From Gnetum montanum (lineage: Eukaryota; Streptophyta; Gnetopsida; Gnetales; Gnetaceae), in contig MNCI01037953.1 in NCBI GenBank assembly GCA_015680685.1, forward strand, positions 1,186,542-1,250,541: a stretch of DNA of 64,000 nucleotides, read 5' to 3'. Under the pieces are notes generated by a model, which saw nothing but the letters and a program-made list of their open reading frames with translations, was not told where the DNA came from and did no database searches. Below are positions 20,875 through 31,465 of this stretch, one piece after another (positions within the stretch are counted from its first letter, which is position 1; every line of letters begins with the position of its first letter). The position numbers and the translations under genes are program-made.

Positions 20875-21425
20875 ACTACACTCTCTACTATCCTAGAGCA
20901 TAGCTAGACTAGTGGAGAGTATAGTTAGCTCTAAAGATTTATTTTTTGCAATTTTTCCTAAGTGTCAGCATGAAGCAAAATTTGCAAATTTTTCTAAGTG
21001 TTGGAATTATGCTCTTCACTACACTAGAGCATAGTCAACTCAATAGAGAGCATAGTTAACACCAAAGGCCAATTTTGCAAATTTTTCTAAGTGTCAAGTT
21101 GGTAGCTATAGAATGTGGTGGGAATGAAAGAAATAGTTTAGTAGAAATTACACTCTCCACCAGACTAGAGCGTATTCAAGTGTAGTTAGCTTGGAAGAAA
21201 CAGTTTGGCAAAAAATTTCTAACTATCAATACTACGCTCTCCACCAGACTAGAGCATAGTCAAGTGTAGACAACATCAAGGCCCAATTTTTTGTAGGTTT
21301 TTCTTATAACTATTGAGACTATGATCTTTACTACCATGGAGCATAGTCAAGCATAGTCAACTCAAGCCAGATTTTGCAGAAGTTTTGCTAAGTATTGAAC
21401 TATGCTCTCCCCTAGTCCAAAGCAT
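20875..21425. repeat. Inverted repeats ACTATGCTCT..AGAGCATAGT in the U3 of B
   Basis: Five or six diverged copies of a unit occur at about 70-110 base spacing. Each holds ATTTTTCTAAGTGT, then an ACTATGCTCT-like arm, a short loop (CCACCAGACT or CTACACT) and an AGAGCATAGT arm, for example at 21231-21260. Each arm pair could form a hairpin. Confidence 0.7.
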
Positions 21426-21836
21426 AGTTAAGTGTAATCATGTAAAATAGCCTTCAAAGGCCTTCACAATGCAACATGAGCATTCACATCAACCCCAACA
21501 CATCTCCAACTAGCAACATGCATCTTTTTGGCACCTCCCTTTGTCCTAAAATTGTAACTATGATTAACACCACTTGAGATAGTGCACAATGTAGTCTTGG
21601 AGCATATTCTTCAAACTTGCATTTTTTGCATTTTTTTCAAGTACATTGTAGTCTTTTCGGCACACAAACATATAGTTGGTAGCATAGTCATAGTCTAGCA
21701 GTCTCCCAGAGTCCATTGGAGCATGCCAAAGCATAATACTATTTGCTTTAGTGGAGAGCATAGTTAGATGCATTATAGTTCCAACTATCCCATTGTCATG
21801 TGGAAACTAATCTACATTTTATAGGAAACCTAGGCC

Positions 21837-21844
21837 TATAAATA
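21837..21844 (+). promoter_or_regulatory. LTR TATA box of element B
   Basis: GGCCTATAAATATCC lies downstream of the U3 repeats, in the position seen in the LTRs of A and C. Confidence 0.65.
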
Positions 21845-22520
21845 TCCTTGTCCTCTATGTTTTAGAGGTTGGAAAATCTAAAGGTTGTGATTCTTAGCAT
21901 TTGACATCTCAAAGAGCATTTGGCATCTCAACAAGGCAAAGCATTCACACATCATTGCAACTCATCATAGGACACTATAAACCACCACAATCTACTACAC
22001 ACCACGATAGCCAACTTGGCAGGAATAGACACCATGGTAAAACATCCATCTTCATGGCCAAACATCTCAAGATTATGACTACACTATCTACTGTGCCTGT
22101 TGTACACTGCATACCTCCTCACCCCGTTTGAGGTTAACTACACTCAATCCCATTTGGGATGGTGCCACTTTCTCTCTCACTCTCCTTTTGTGCATTTTTA
22201 GCATTTTTCATTTGCATTTTGGCATTTATTTGTAATTTTTTTCTATTTTCTATACATAAGCATACATTGACACCTTTGTTTTTTATGGAAACCCTTAACT
22301 ACACTCACCCTCGTTGACATTGATGACACCGTGAATACTACATGAACATTTAGCACCATTTTGACATTCCATTTTGTAAGTCCCCATTTGATCAACAGGA
22401 CTACTCTAGGCACCCTGTCTTTGCCTCCAACATGCCCTCACACTGACTCAAAGTCAAAGCTATGCATCCGCAAACCTCTCGGTGTTCCCATTCTAGCTGC
22501 TGGCATTTTTGGTCACTACA

Positions 22521-22999
22521 TTGGGTACCTAGGAGATGAAGGTTGAGGCACCTATCCAATGGAAGCAATAGGGGAGACTAAAGTAGGTGTGATGGTTTGA
22601 AGAGCTGATTCTTGAAAGAGGCTTTGCACAAAGTTGTCTAGTTCAAGCTCAACCTCAAACACATCTTGCTCCTTGTGTTGGATTTCTGAACTAAGATTTT
22701 CACTATGTTCATCTATCTTAATTATTTGAGTTAATATAAGCACATAAGTATCATTGAGTGGTATTCTTTCATAGGGGGAGGGTATGTACTCCTTCCCATT
22801 TTGATGGATTAGCTCATACTTGCATTTGGCCTCAGCCTCCATTCACAGAATGAGTAGGCCAAATTGGATTTTAGCACATATGAAGTTATAGTGATCTTCA
22901 TTTATGATAAAAAAAATTTGGGCAAAGCAATTACCTAAACTCAACCATGATAGGGTTTTTCAGGTCATAGACCATCACAGCATCTTGGTTGAATGTCAT
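22521..22999 (-). pseudogene. gag: gag N-terminus of element F, cut by B
   Basis: The minus-strand ATG at 22999 opens MTFNQDAVMVYDLKNPIMVE, which aligns with the gag start of A. After a frameshift, EDHYNFICAKIQFG matches EDYYNFVCSKIQTS of D. A clean frame at 22842-22552 has NGKEYIPSPYERIPLNDTY, matching NGKEFVPTPGVSLPLTQAY of A. It ends where B is inserted. The capsid domain is off-window. Confidence 0.75.
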
Positions 23000-23769
23000 A
23001 TCAATCAGGTTGAGAGATAAGATGATTAATTAGCTAAAAGACATGGTTACTAGTTTAGACTTGATTTAATAAAAAATATATATAATTAAATTAATTAAAA
23101 TTCCATCAAGTGAGATTATTCAAGATGAAAAAGGGATATGGCTATAAAATGTTGTGACCTGTAATTGCAAAATGTAGTGTAGGTTGCAATTATAAGGGCT
23201 ACACCCTACACTTAAGAAAAATGTAATGGTTTTAATGTTTGAAATACCAACTATGCTAGGCTTTTCTAAAAATGACTATGTTAGAGGGGAAAGGCAAGGG
23301 GTGGGGGGAAGGCAACCAACAATTCTTTTACCCACTCACACTACACTAGGGGTTCCCCCTGTTCATCAAAACAATGTTTATCTTGGAAAATGTGGATGTA
23401 AAAAATTTTTTACTGGCTATATTGATGACTGGAGAAGGACCAAGACTAGCCTTACTGGAAAATTTCACATCAAGGGAATTTGAGTGGTTGTGGTAGAGCA
23501 ATGTTGGCCTTTGCAACACATAAAGGTAGCTTCAACTTGCAACCACACTGGCTTTAAAAAGTTCAGCAACTGCTGTGAAAATGTTTTGAACACCCAAATC
23601 ACCTACAACAACAACATTGGATTTTATTATAGGAAAATGGATGGAAACATTGGTCTTCTTTGATAGAAAATTTTTAATATAGTTTGAAAGATTTTTGTGT
23701 AAAGCTAAGGTTTTTATTATGAAAAAATGTTATTGAAATGGTAAAATGGGATTGGATGAAAAACTTGGA
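23000..23769 (-). other. Leader of element F, non-coding
   Basis: There is no supported gene between gag and the primer region. The plus-strand frame at 23226-23483 has no recognisable domain and lies across the leader. (The primer region itself is at about 23770-23795.). Confidence 0.4.
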
Positions 23770-23795
23770 TACAGGCCCTCATAGTGCCAAAAAAC

Positions 23796-25274
23796 TATTG
23801 CACCTAAAAATTTGATTATTGGAAAATCAAAGATCATAGGCATGAAACAATTTTAACCTTGGACCCTAAGGATCTGAGAGAAAGAGGATCCAAGACACCT
23901 TGGATGGTCTTGTCAATCACCTAAGGACTTGAAACATGTAAACGAGGGTAAACAAAATATAAAATATTGTAGATCTAATCTAGGAAATAAATGCATAAAA
24001 TAAAATTGTAATAACTCTTGCACAAAAAATGAACTATGAATTTTATTACAATGAAAATATTGTATATCAACAAAGTTCATAATGTGTACAGATGATGCCT
24101 AGATGCACAAGGGATTTGCTTTGGTGAAGTTTGAAGCGTGTTGAAGCTGGTAGTCTTACACAATAGTCAGACCCATGATACAATTACTTCCTAACTCCTA
24201 AAATTGAAATACCTTACTAGTTCCTCTCACATATTTGCAATTTTGTCCACAAGAAAGGTAAGGTGTGTGAAGGGCTTTTGTCACAAAAGAGGTCCCACAC
24301 TCAAAGTCTTGATGCCTAGGTAGTCCAATGCTACTCCAAAAATCTCACACAAGCCTCAAGGTTCCAAGTGTTTTTTAATGGCCAAAGGTTCTACACTCAA
24401 GAATTGCAAAAAGATTTTTTTTCTCTCTTTTGCAAAGTGGTGAAACTCAATAAGTAAAGAACTAAAGAATCTCTTTTGGATGTTGGAAATAGACTTATAT
24501 AGATTATATGGGTGCTACATTTTTGCTATAAATTTCTACCATGATTACTAACATATTGATGTCACGTGCAACCGTAGCACGTGTTTGATTCCAACATAGC
24601 TACTATTTATGGTAATTTTTGATACTTCCATGGCACCAAAACCATGCTTGTTACCAAAAATAGTAAATGGATTTTTCATCCACATTGGCTTCTCCCACCC
24701 ATGCTAGCCTTCTAGTAGCAATGTTGAAGTCGTGGAAGCAATGCTAAAATGTGATGAAACATGAAACTTTAACCACTCCAATGCTAACCTTGATATGAAA
24801 ACCTTGAAGGCTATTAACAATTATGTTGGCCATTGTTGAAAAGATGAAAACCAAACCCCCCAACCACTCCAACACTAGCTTTGTAACACCAATGCTAGGT
24901 TTTGTGGCAACAATGTTGGTTTCATTGGGAAAATGAAAACCCAACACCACAAACACTAGGTGTAAGTGGTTCTAGAATACTTGAGGCTATACCCCCATAG
25001 AAACCCATGGAAATGTCCATTTTGATAGTCCAAAAGGCATTTTTAATCTCTCTAAGCCCAAATATAGACATGGTATGACTTTCTTTTCACTTGGGGATTG
25101 AGGCTATGACAACATATGAGACATTTTCTTAGCCCCAAAAGTTAAAGTATGTGAAATTGCATCTCATGGATTACAATCTTCATATTTTATAATAAAATTC
25201 TAGCCTTGGGTTTCATGGGCTAAAAGTTACAATGCTAAAAAGATTACAACATGCATTTTTTTGGTGGTGTTTCA
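23796..25274 (-). repeat. 5' LTR of element F (about 1.5 kb)
   Basis: It starts on the minus strand TGAAACACCACC (25274) and ends GGTGCAATA (23796) before GTTTTTTGGCAC. Part of U3 (24690-24960) has diverged copies of CCAATGCTAG / AACAATGTTGG words. A TATA box is at 24494-24501. The last 150 bases resemble the LTR end of D: AAGTCCTTAGGTGATT, GATCCTC and a similar layout. Confidence 0.8.
24494..24501 (-). promoter_or_regulatory. LTR TATA box of element F
   Basis: The minus strand reads AATCTATATAAGTCTATT, downstream of the U3 repeats. Confidence 0.55.
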
Positions 25275-25305
25275 CAATACCATGAGCTTGAAAATAGTAA
25301 AATGT

Positions 25306-26301
25306 TGGAAAACCTCAAAGAAAATTGATGATGTAAACATAGAAACATTGTGGTCAAATTTTTTCATGTAATTTTATTTGAATTTTAAAGCAAAAATAAA
25401 TGCCTCAATTTCCTTTTAAAAATTTATCTTGTGACCTTGTTTTGTTAAAATCCCAGTGTATTTTCACTTTGTAAGGTGTAATTCATGATGTGGAACATGA
25501 AAAATGCCATGAATTATACTAGAGCAGTGCAATTAAGCCTCACAATGTCAAAAACATTGGCATTCCTAGTGAAATTACTCAAAAACGTTGGTGATAGAAA
25601 TGCTATAGTTTTGGACCATAATAATGATAAAAAACACCATGTAAACACCCAACAAACTTCCCAAAACCTAACCAATGGAGAGACAACAAATCATGGCCTA
25701 TATAAATAAGAATTGACATCATTTAGAGGACCTTATGGCACATTTGAGACCTTGTTAACATAGATAGACTTTTCTAACCTTTTGGAGCCTTCACCAAGCA
25801 TTGATCATTGGGACCAGAGAGAACCTATTGTAATATTCTTCCAATAGTAGATTGATTAAGCCATATGTGTAGGTTAGCTGTATAAAACACCTTGTGTACT
25901 TGTGCACTAGATCCCAAATGATATATTTAGAGAGATCTATGAATATCCTATATTCTCAAGCTATAAACAATAGCGATCTATACCTTTCTAAACCATTATT
26001 TCATCATATTTTACAAGATTTAATACAGAGTTTATAGTTTGTTTTGGCCACATTGTTTCTTGTTTTTCTTGATTCTCACATATATAATGTTGGGTCCTTT
26101 GTTTGCACATTTTCTTGCCCGATTTCACTACGTTATAGCCTATTTTATTATGTTAATCTCAGTAATACATTTTCAAGTCCTTAGGTGATTTACAAGATTG
26201 CCTAAGGCATCTCAGATCCTTTTCAAGGCCTATGGATCTTGACGTAAAGGTATTTCATGTAGATCTATTTGATTTCCATCTCAAAGTTTTCTATTGTTAC
26301 A
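25306..26301 (+). repeat. 5' LTR of element D
   Basis: It starts TGGAAAACCTCAAAG and ends CTATTGTTACA. TATA box TATATAAATA is at 25699-25708. It aligns with 34644-35636, for example CATGATGTGGAACATGAAAA and TTACTCAAAAACGTTGGTGA in both. Confidence 0.9.
25699..25708 (+). promoter_or_regulatory. LTR TATA box of element D (5' LTR)
   Basis: GGCCTATATAAATAAGAATT here corresponds to GTACCTATATAAACAAGAAT in the 3' LTR (35032-35051). Confidence 0.65.
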
Positions 26302-26335
26302 CTTTTCTAGTACTAGAAGGAGGATCTTTATCTTA
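26302..26335 (+). other. Primer-binding region of element D
   Basis: CTTTTCTAGTACTAGAAGG then AGGATC follows the LTR end. It is a decayed form of the GTTTTTTGGCACTAGAAGG segment after the LTRs of A and C. Confidence 0.45.
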
Positions 26336-26914
26336 CTTTCTTTGCACAAACCTGGCTATAATCATTTCTTACCTATTTTAGCCATTTCACACTAGCATAT
26401 TTAATGAATATGAGTTGTTTTTAAGAGATCTACAACAATAGTGTTTTTGAGCCTTAGTTTTTAATTTTTTATTTCTATGCAATAGTGTTTTTTTCTCAGC
26501 CACAAAAATCTCCTATGTAGTCAAACCTTGCAAATACATTGATCTCTGGCTACCAAAATCCTCAAACTTTGCTTTTGTTCCTCCAAAAATACAAGTATTG
26601 CAAAAAAACATTGTATTTAAAATTTTTTGTTTAATAGATTTTTTTACAATTACATTGTTTTATTATCCTTTTTTGCATTTACATTTGCAATTATAGTTAC
26701 AATTACAGTTATAATTTTATTTATGTTATTGTAATTTTTGCATTATTGCAGTGTTTACACTACACATTATTCCACATACACATTGTTATAGTGTTCACAA
26801 TACATACAAGCCTTATTTATGCTATTTAAACCTCTATTATATATTCTTGATCCCTCAATTCTACCTGATTTTATGCCTTACATGTCAACTATTCTATCAC
26901 TAGATATTATCAAT
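26336..26914 (+). other. Leader of element D, AT-rich, non-coding
   Basis: T-rich sequence with repeats of ATTACATTTGCAATTATAGTT type near 26640-26760. I see no gene. Confidence 0.4.
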
Positions 26915-29770
26915 ATGGCCTCCATCCAAGACTTCATCTACATATATGATCCAAAGGACCTAGGTATGGTTGAACTTCATCAATCCCTTAGGCATCTTTG
27001 GCAAAATCCCTTATATGTTAATATTAGTGAGGACTATTACAACTTTGTCTGTTCCAAAATTCAAACTAGTTTACACATTACCTATAAAGAATTAGTCTCC
27101 AAGTGCCAACTTGAAATCATCTAAAGAAACAGAGAGTGTATTCCTTCCCCATATGACCACATGGAATTAACAAAATCATATATGCACATGCTAGCCTAGT
27201 TAGTGGATGTTAATGATGAGGTCATTATAAGTAAAAAATCTACTTTAGGATAGATTTAGGAGGATCAAAGTGAGTTTGGGGCCTATTATGAGACTAGTAC
27301 TCACTTAGGGGATGATTCACAACAATCTATCATGTAAGTAGCCATGTTTATTCCCATGTACAGTATTTTAATAATAAATCAAAAAAATTTTCTAACCTCT
27401 ATGAATTAAACCACTAAACCGACTTCTTTGTTTGCTTCTATATTTGCCTTAACACCTTTTTCCTTAGTACCACAACCTCCACCAGTCACCTTATCCATGC
27501 CTCAATCCTTTAAAGTCTTAGTTGGTCCCTCTTTTGCAATACAAATACCACATGTATCACATAATTTATTTGTAACTAATACTTCTTTTGTTTCTTATAT
27601 CCTAGTCCAAGCATCTCTTTCCATGTTCAATCCTCCCACAATAGTCATCACACAATCCCTGTAATCCATATTGTTGCCTATTTCACAACCATAACCACAA
27701 ACTGTCCAATAACTAATGTAGCCCTTAGGAGTTCAACAAGGCCTAGATCAAGCCTTTCAAATGATCTAGAACCTTACTAAGAAGCTAAAAAAGCTCAAAG
27801 CAAGTATTACCCAAGTGATAAAAGTCAAAGAATTTTACTAGGACAACCCTATTAACCCAGCTATCCCTCAAATAAATTTTCTTGTAGGCATCCCCATCCC
27901 TCAATTTTCCAATCATAATGACAAAGGTGACCCTAACACACACCTCATCACCTTCCATTAGGAATTTATTTTGTTACAAGCTTGGCCACATACTATGCTA
28001 CTCATCTTTTCTATGTCTTTATTATGAATATATCTTGACTAGTTTTTCACATTGCCAAAAGGTTCTATCTCCTCTCTTGATAACTTGATAATCCATTTTA
28101 TCAACTAATTCAAATACAACCTAAAGATTAATACAACTTTTAGAATAACTCTTGAAAGTGAGGTAGGGACCACTCAAAAAAATTTAATGGTGTATTCGAA
28201 GGTTGAATGTAACACTTAATAAGATTCCATAGCTCATCTCTCAACCCCATTTTTTTGCCATTTTCAAGAGGATGGTCAATGATTTTATCAAGTCAAAACT
28301 ATACTACTTCGAACCTCGATCACTTAGTCAAGCCTTTTTCACAAATTAAAAAAATCTAGAAGGCTACTAAGGCTAGCAACAATCCAACCCATATTGCCTA
28401 AAAATTTTAAGAAACAAGAAGGGACTGGGATAAGGCTAAGCTAGTACAAGAAATTATAATTTTCATAGAAAAAGACACTAAACAAATAGAAGGGCAAGAA
28501 ACCTCACAACACAACACATCTTTTATCCTATCCCAACCATCTACCTCATATGCATCCAACCAAACAAACCCAAATTTTAAGCACAAGGACAAGTATAAAC
28601 ATTTTAAGTTACCTATGAAACCTTCTAAGCTTCTAGAATAGTTTCTTAAAGACAATTATATTCAACATAAGCAACTATCCAAGGAAGCTTGTAAGAGAGA
28701 CAACTATCTTTGTGAGATAGTTAGAGATCCAACAATGATAACCAAAGACAATCCAAAACCACCAAAATACTTTAATCTTGAAAATTTTTATCACTATCAC
28801 CAACTAGCCAATCATGATACCAATTTCTACTTAGCCTTGAAGGATGAACTCCAAAATATGATCGATCATGAAGAGTTGGTATTAAATGAATCCAATCCTC
28901 CAAACACCAACAATGACCCTTACACCATAGCCTCATTAACAACATCCTATTGGTCTAGTCCTTCCAAAAAATCATTTTTTGTCAAGGTACAACCTCAACC
29001 TCAAAACTTAAAGCCTCAAATACCCTTCATCATTTGAGTATTATCATATCTGGCCTCTGAATAGTCTTTTGTTATATGTGTTTCACCTTCATTGGTATCA
29101 ACATCATGGCCTAGGAAAAGCTTGATCAATTCTTCTAAAGGTAGGAAACCATTTGTTATTAGGATCCCTCCACCATTCACAAGAAAACCTACAATAACCT
29201 ATGATCAATACTCATCCATTATGGCTAATAACTCAACACTGTCACCATCAATTAACAAGAAATCACCACCACAAAAATGATGAAAATAACTTGCCACTAG
29301 GATACTTACTAAGCTATTGAAGAGAAATAATAATAATATTCTTAGAAGTAATTTGACTTATTGAAGCCTACCTCAAAGTAAACCCTACTTGTGAACTCTA
29401 TTGCACAAAAAACATCAATCAATCAACTAAGAGAGAATCATAAGCCAAGTATAAGCAAGGGGCCCAAGCAACACATTTTAAAACATAAGCAAATAATTCT
29501 AGGAAGAATGGAGGAAATTAAGACTACCAAGGCTTAAAAATCATACACCAAAAAAGACAACTTCTTCATAGCCATGCAACCAGTCAAATACTCTCTAAAA
29601 CAAAAGAACACATTGCTAAACTTATATGACTCGGTCTTGATGTCACCTACTCATAGAGGCATGCTTGTTAAATAATTGATCTTATCTACCATGAGTGAAG
29701 AAATGCCTACTAATGAAGAGTCTATTCACTCACTCATTATGCAACCTTGGCTTGGGAAAAACAAACATCA
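26915..29770 (+). pseudogene. gag: gag of element D, interrupted
   Basis: The start was chosen at ATG 26915 (MASIQDFIYIYDPKD) by comparison with the gag of A. EDYYNFVCSKIQ follows. The linker is Pro/Ser/Thr-rich (27428-27664). The capsid part has DQAFQMI, NPINPAIPQINFLVGIPIPQ, NDKGDPNTHLITFH and FKYNLKINTT (27740-28140), matching NPISPGIP, GEGDPNANLVTF and FKYNLKLETT of A. The 3' part is heavily frameshifted; a clean frame at 28735-29037 has no domain I can name. The stops are mostly TAG and TAA. The region is cut at 29778 by a solo LTR. Confidence 0.75.
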
Positions 29771-29777
29771 TACCATA

Positions 29778-30561
29778 TGATGAGTGGCAAGATACCCCTA
29801 CACTCAACCATATGAATACAAGCGTTTTCAAGTGCGATTCAGTCGAACTCCACAGACAGACTAATTGTGGGACCTAGATCGTTAACCTTAGGTCACAGTT
29901 CGTTGTCTTCCCACCTAGACTAGTATTACATTTGTCACATATGGTTTAGTCCAGAGTGAGGTGTATGATATGTTCCTAATCTAATGCTACTCCTAAAGGC
30001 TGATTATTTGTACACATCTCAGACTTCGTGCATGACTACCACTAGGATTACCAAGTGCAGATCCTAGGCATGCCACTGGGTTACCAAGTAGTTACACTTA
30101 AATGCTCATAATCAAGTCGTACTCATTCTGCATTACTAGGAGTTTAAGGGTGAGAGGAACTAATTAGGAAAGTAGTAAATGACATTTACATAAATAAATA
30201 ACAAACTAAATGCTACAATGATGAAGTAATATTGATCTTTATTGTTGATCATGTGCATGTCCAAGTACATCACACTCAAATAAAGAATGCCATACAATTA
30301 CATTCACCACACTGTCGGCAGACACTGGAAAATAATCTATCTCTAGAGTGATCAAACTGCCAGAGTTTAGCTACAATCTACTCTAATTATCAAACAAGGG
30401 AGAGCCACTTCTTATTTATAGACATTGCAGTGGACTACGATATTGCGTACACGATATCATAGAGGAAGACGCGATACATGATATCATGGGGGATGCGATA
30501 TCGCGGCAGACTCAATATCGCGTACACGATATCGTGGCCCATGCGATATCGCATCCCATCA
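29778..30561 (-). repeat. Solo LTR of the Athila-like G/H family, with TSD CCATA
   Basis: It begins TGATGAGTGGCAAG and ends CATCCCATCA. It is flanked by a perfect 5-base duplication, CCATA, at 29773-29777 and 30562-30566. It aligns with the LTRs of G: AACACTCAACCATA-like start, ATGTCCAAGTACAT and a CTCAAATAAAGA-like word, then a TATA box and GATATC palindromes. Orientation is minus, like G, judged by the TATA box (TATAAATA on the minus strand at 30413-30420). No internal sequence is attached, so it arose by LTR-LTR recombination after insertion in D. Confidence 0.88.
30437..30558. repeat. GATATC palindrome array in the solo LTR
   Basis: About nine words of the type CGATATCG, ACGATATCAT or GCGATATCGC lie within 120 bases, several of them perfect palindromes such as GCGATATCGC. 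They are in U3, upstream of the minus-strand TATA box. In G and H the same array is weaker and AT-shifted. Confidence 0.75.
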
Positions 30562-30566
30562 CCATA

Positions 30567-31354
30567 CTAACCTTTTGTGACAAAAAATTTAAGATTGATC
30601 CATAACATGGAGAAGTGCTATCTACTTCTCTTCTCATTACTATATGTATTGGAGAGTATAAGATTCATTGTGTTCATGTGGATGTAGGATGGGAAACAAT
30701 GTAATACTATTTACCATCATTGAAAAAGGCATAAGTGAAAACATCTATGAGACCTCTACCTCCCTACTCAAGTCATTTAACAAGTTGTGGGTAACTGTAT
30801 GAGGTTCCATCACATTAGACTTCATAGTTGGGAAATAGTTTCCCACATCCATAAACTTCCTACTAGTTAAGAAAACACCTAGTTTCAACTTGATCCTAGG
30901 AAGATCATGGTTAGCTAAGATTTGAGTCATCTTGTCTCCTATATACTAGAAGATTCACCTATGAGGGTGGCAAATTTATGATTCATGGGGATAACAAGTT
31001 CTTATCATCTGTTAAAGATGTCAACATTGAACAAGGATTGAGAGTAAAGTTTCAAGATGAAACTTTTGACATTCAAGTTAAGGCCAACAACAACAACAAT
31101 AATGCTAACATAGCCAGCTCTATAACATCATATTACCAACAAGAATGTCTATTGCTTGCCATATTAAATAATAAGAATGATGAACATAGAATCATGCAAA
31201 AGGGATTCCTTGATTTATTGAAGATCAAACAAAAACATCAACACATCATCCCTTCTTTTATCAATGATCATTTGTTTTATTTTGTAGCATTATATCATGT
31301 TTTGACATTTTTGTTAGTTTGGCATTCTCTTTTAAAGTTTCTCATGCTTACTAG
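30567..31354 (+). pseudogene. Protease C-terminus and linker of element D
   Basis: TPSFNLILGRSWLAKI (about 30870-30920) is the conserved LGR motif region of the retropepsin, matching FNLILGRSWLVQL of A. After two stops a frame opens at 30978, MIHGDNKFLSSVKDVNIEQ then GLRVKFQDE, matching VIHGDEVATQAISNVEMEQ of A. The catalytic D-x-G part is not recognisable upstream. It ends in an open frame rich in Asn (NNNNNNAN) that stops at 31358. Confidence 0.7.
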
Positions 31355-31359
31355 ATGAG

Positions 31360-31465
31360 TATAGTCATGGCCTAATAGGGCCTAAAATTGGTAAATGATG
31401 GCCTGCCAAGGCCTAAAACTAGTGACACCATGACCTACTAGGGTCTAAAATTGGTAAATATGTGG
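31360..31465 (+). repeat. Short repeats (GGCCTAAAATTGGTAAAT) after protease of D
   Basis: Three or four copies of GGCCTAATAGGGCCTAAAATTGGT-like units occur, related to the ACTAGCA blocks of A and B and in the same place after the protease. Confidence 0.6.

Larger units (their letters stand above)
8392..22520 (+). mobile_element. Element B: Tat-lineage Ty3/gypsy retrotransposon with dual RNase H, 3' part, nested in F
   Basis: On the plus strand the order is protease C-terminus, short-repeat block, antisense multi-exon ORF, splice acceptor, RT, RNase H, second RNase H, integrase, repeat block, PPT and 3' LTR. The 5' LTR, gag and most of the protease would lie left of A, outside the window. Past the 3' LTR end (22520) the sequence is the interrupted gag of F, so B is inserted in F. 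The two RNase H domains place it in the Tat clade (Ogre, Retand and relatives). About 14 kb of B is visible. Confidence 0.88.
20788..22520 (+). repeat. 3' LTR of element B (about 1.7 kb)
   Basis: It starts TGAAACACTACC after the PPT and ends GGTCACTACA. The end aligns with the LTR ends of A and C (AGCCACCGAGG.. and GCTACA). It holds U3 inverted repeats (20875-21420) and a TATA box at 21837-21844. Its partner would be outside the window, so no LTR divergence can be read. Confidence 0.8.
22521..25274 (-). mobile_element. Element F: Tat-like gypsy retrotransposon, 5' end only
   Basis: On the minus strand it has a 5' LTR from 25274 (TGAAACACCACC) to 23796, a primer region, a leader and the start of gag, which is cut at 22521 by the 3' LTR of B. 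The rest would be on the far side of B, outside the window. Its LTR end (GTGCAATA, then GTTTTTTGGCACTATGAGG) parallels A and C. It stands head to head with D, 31 bases away. Confidence 0.8.

Noticed and set aside
25301-25305. AATGT as target duplication of D (with AATAC at 35637)
   Set aside because: Only three of five bases agree.
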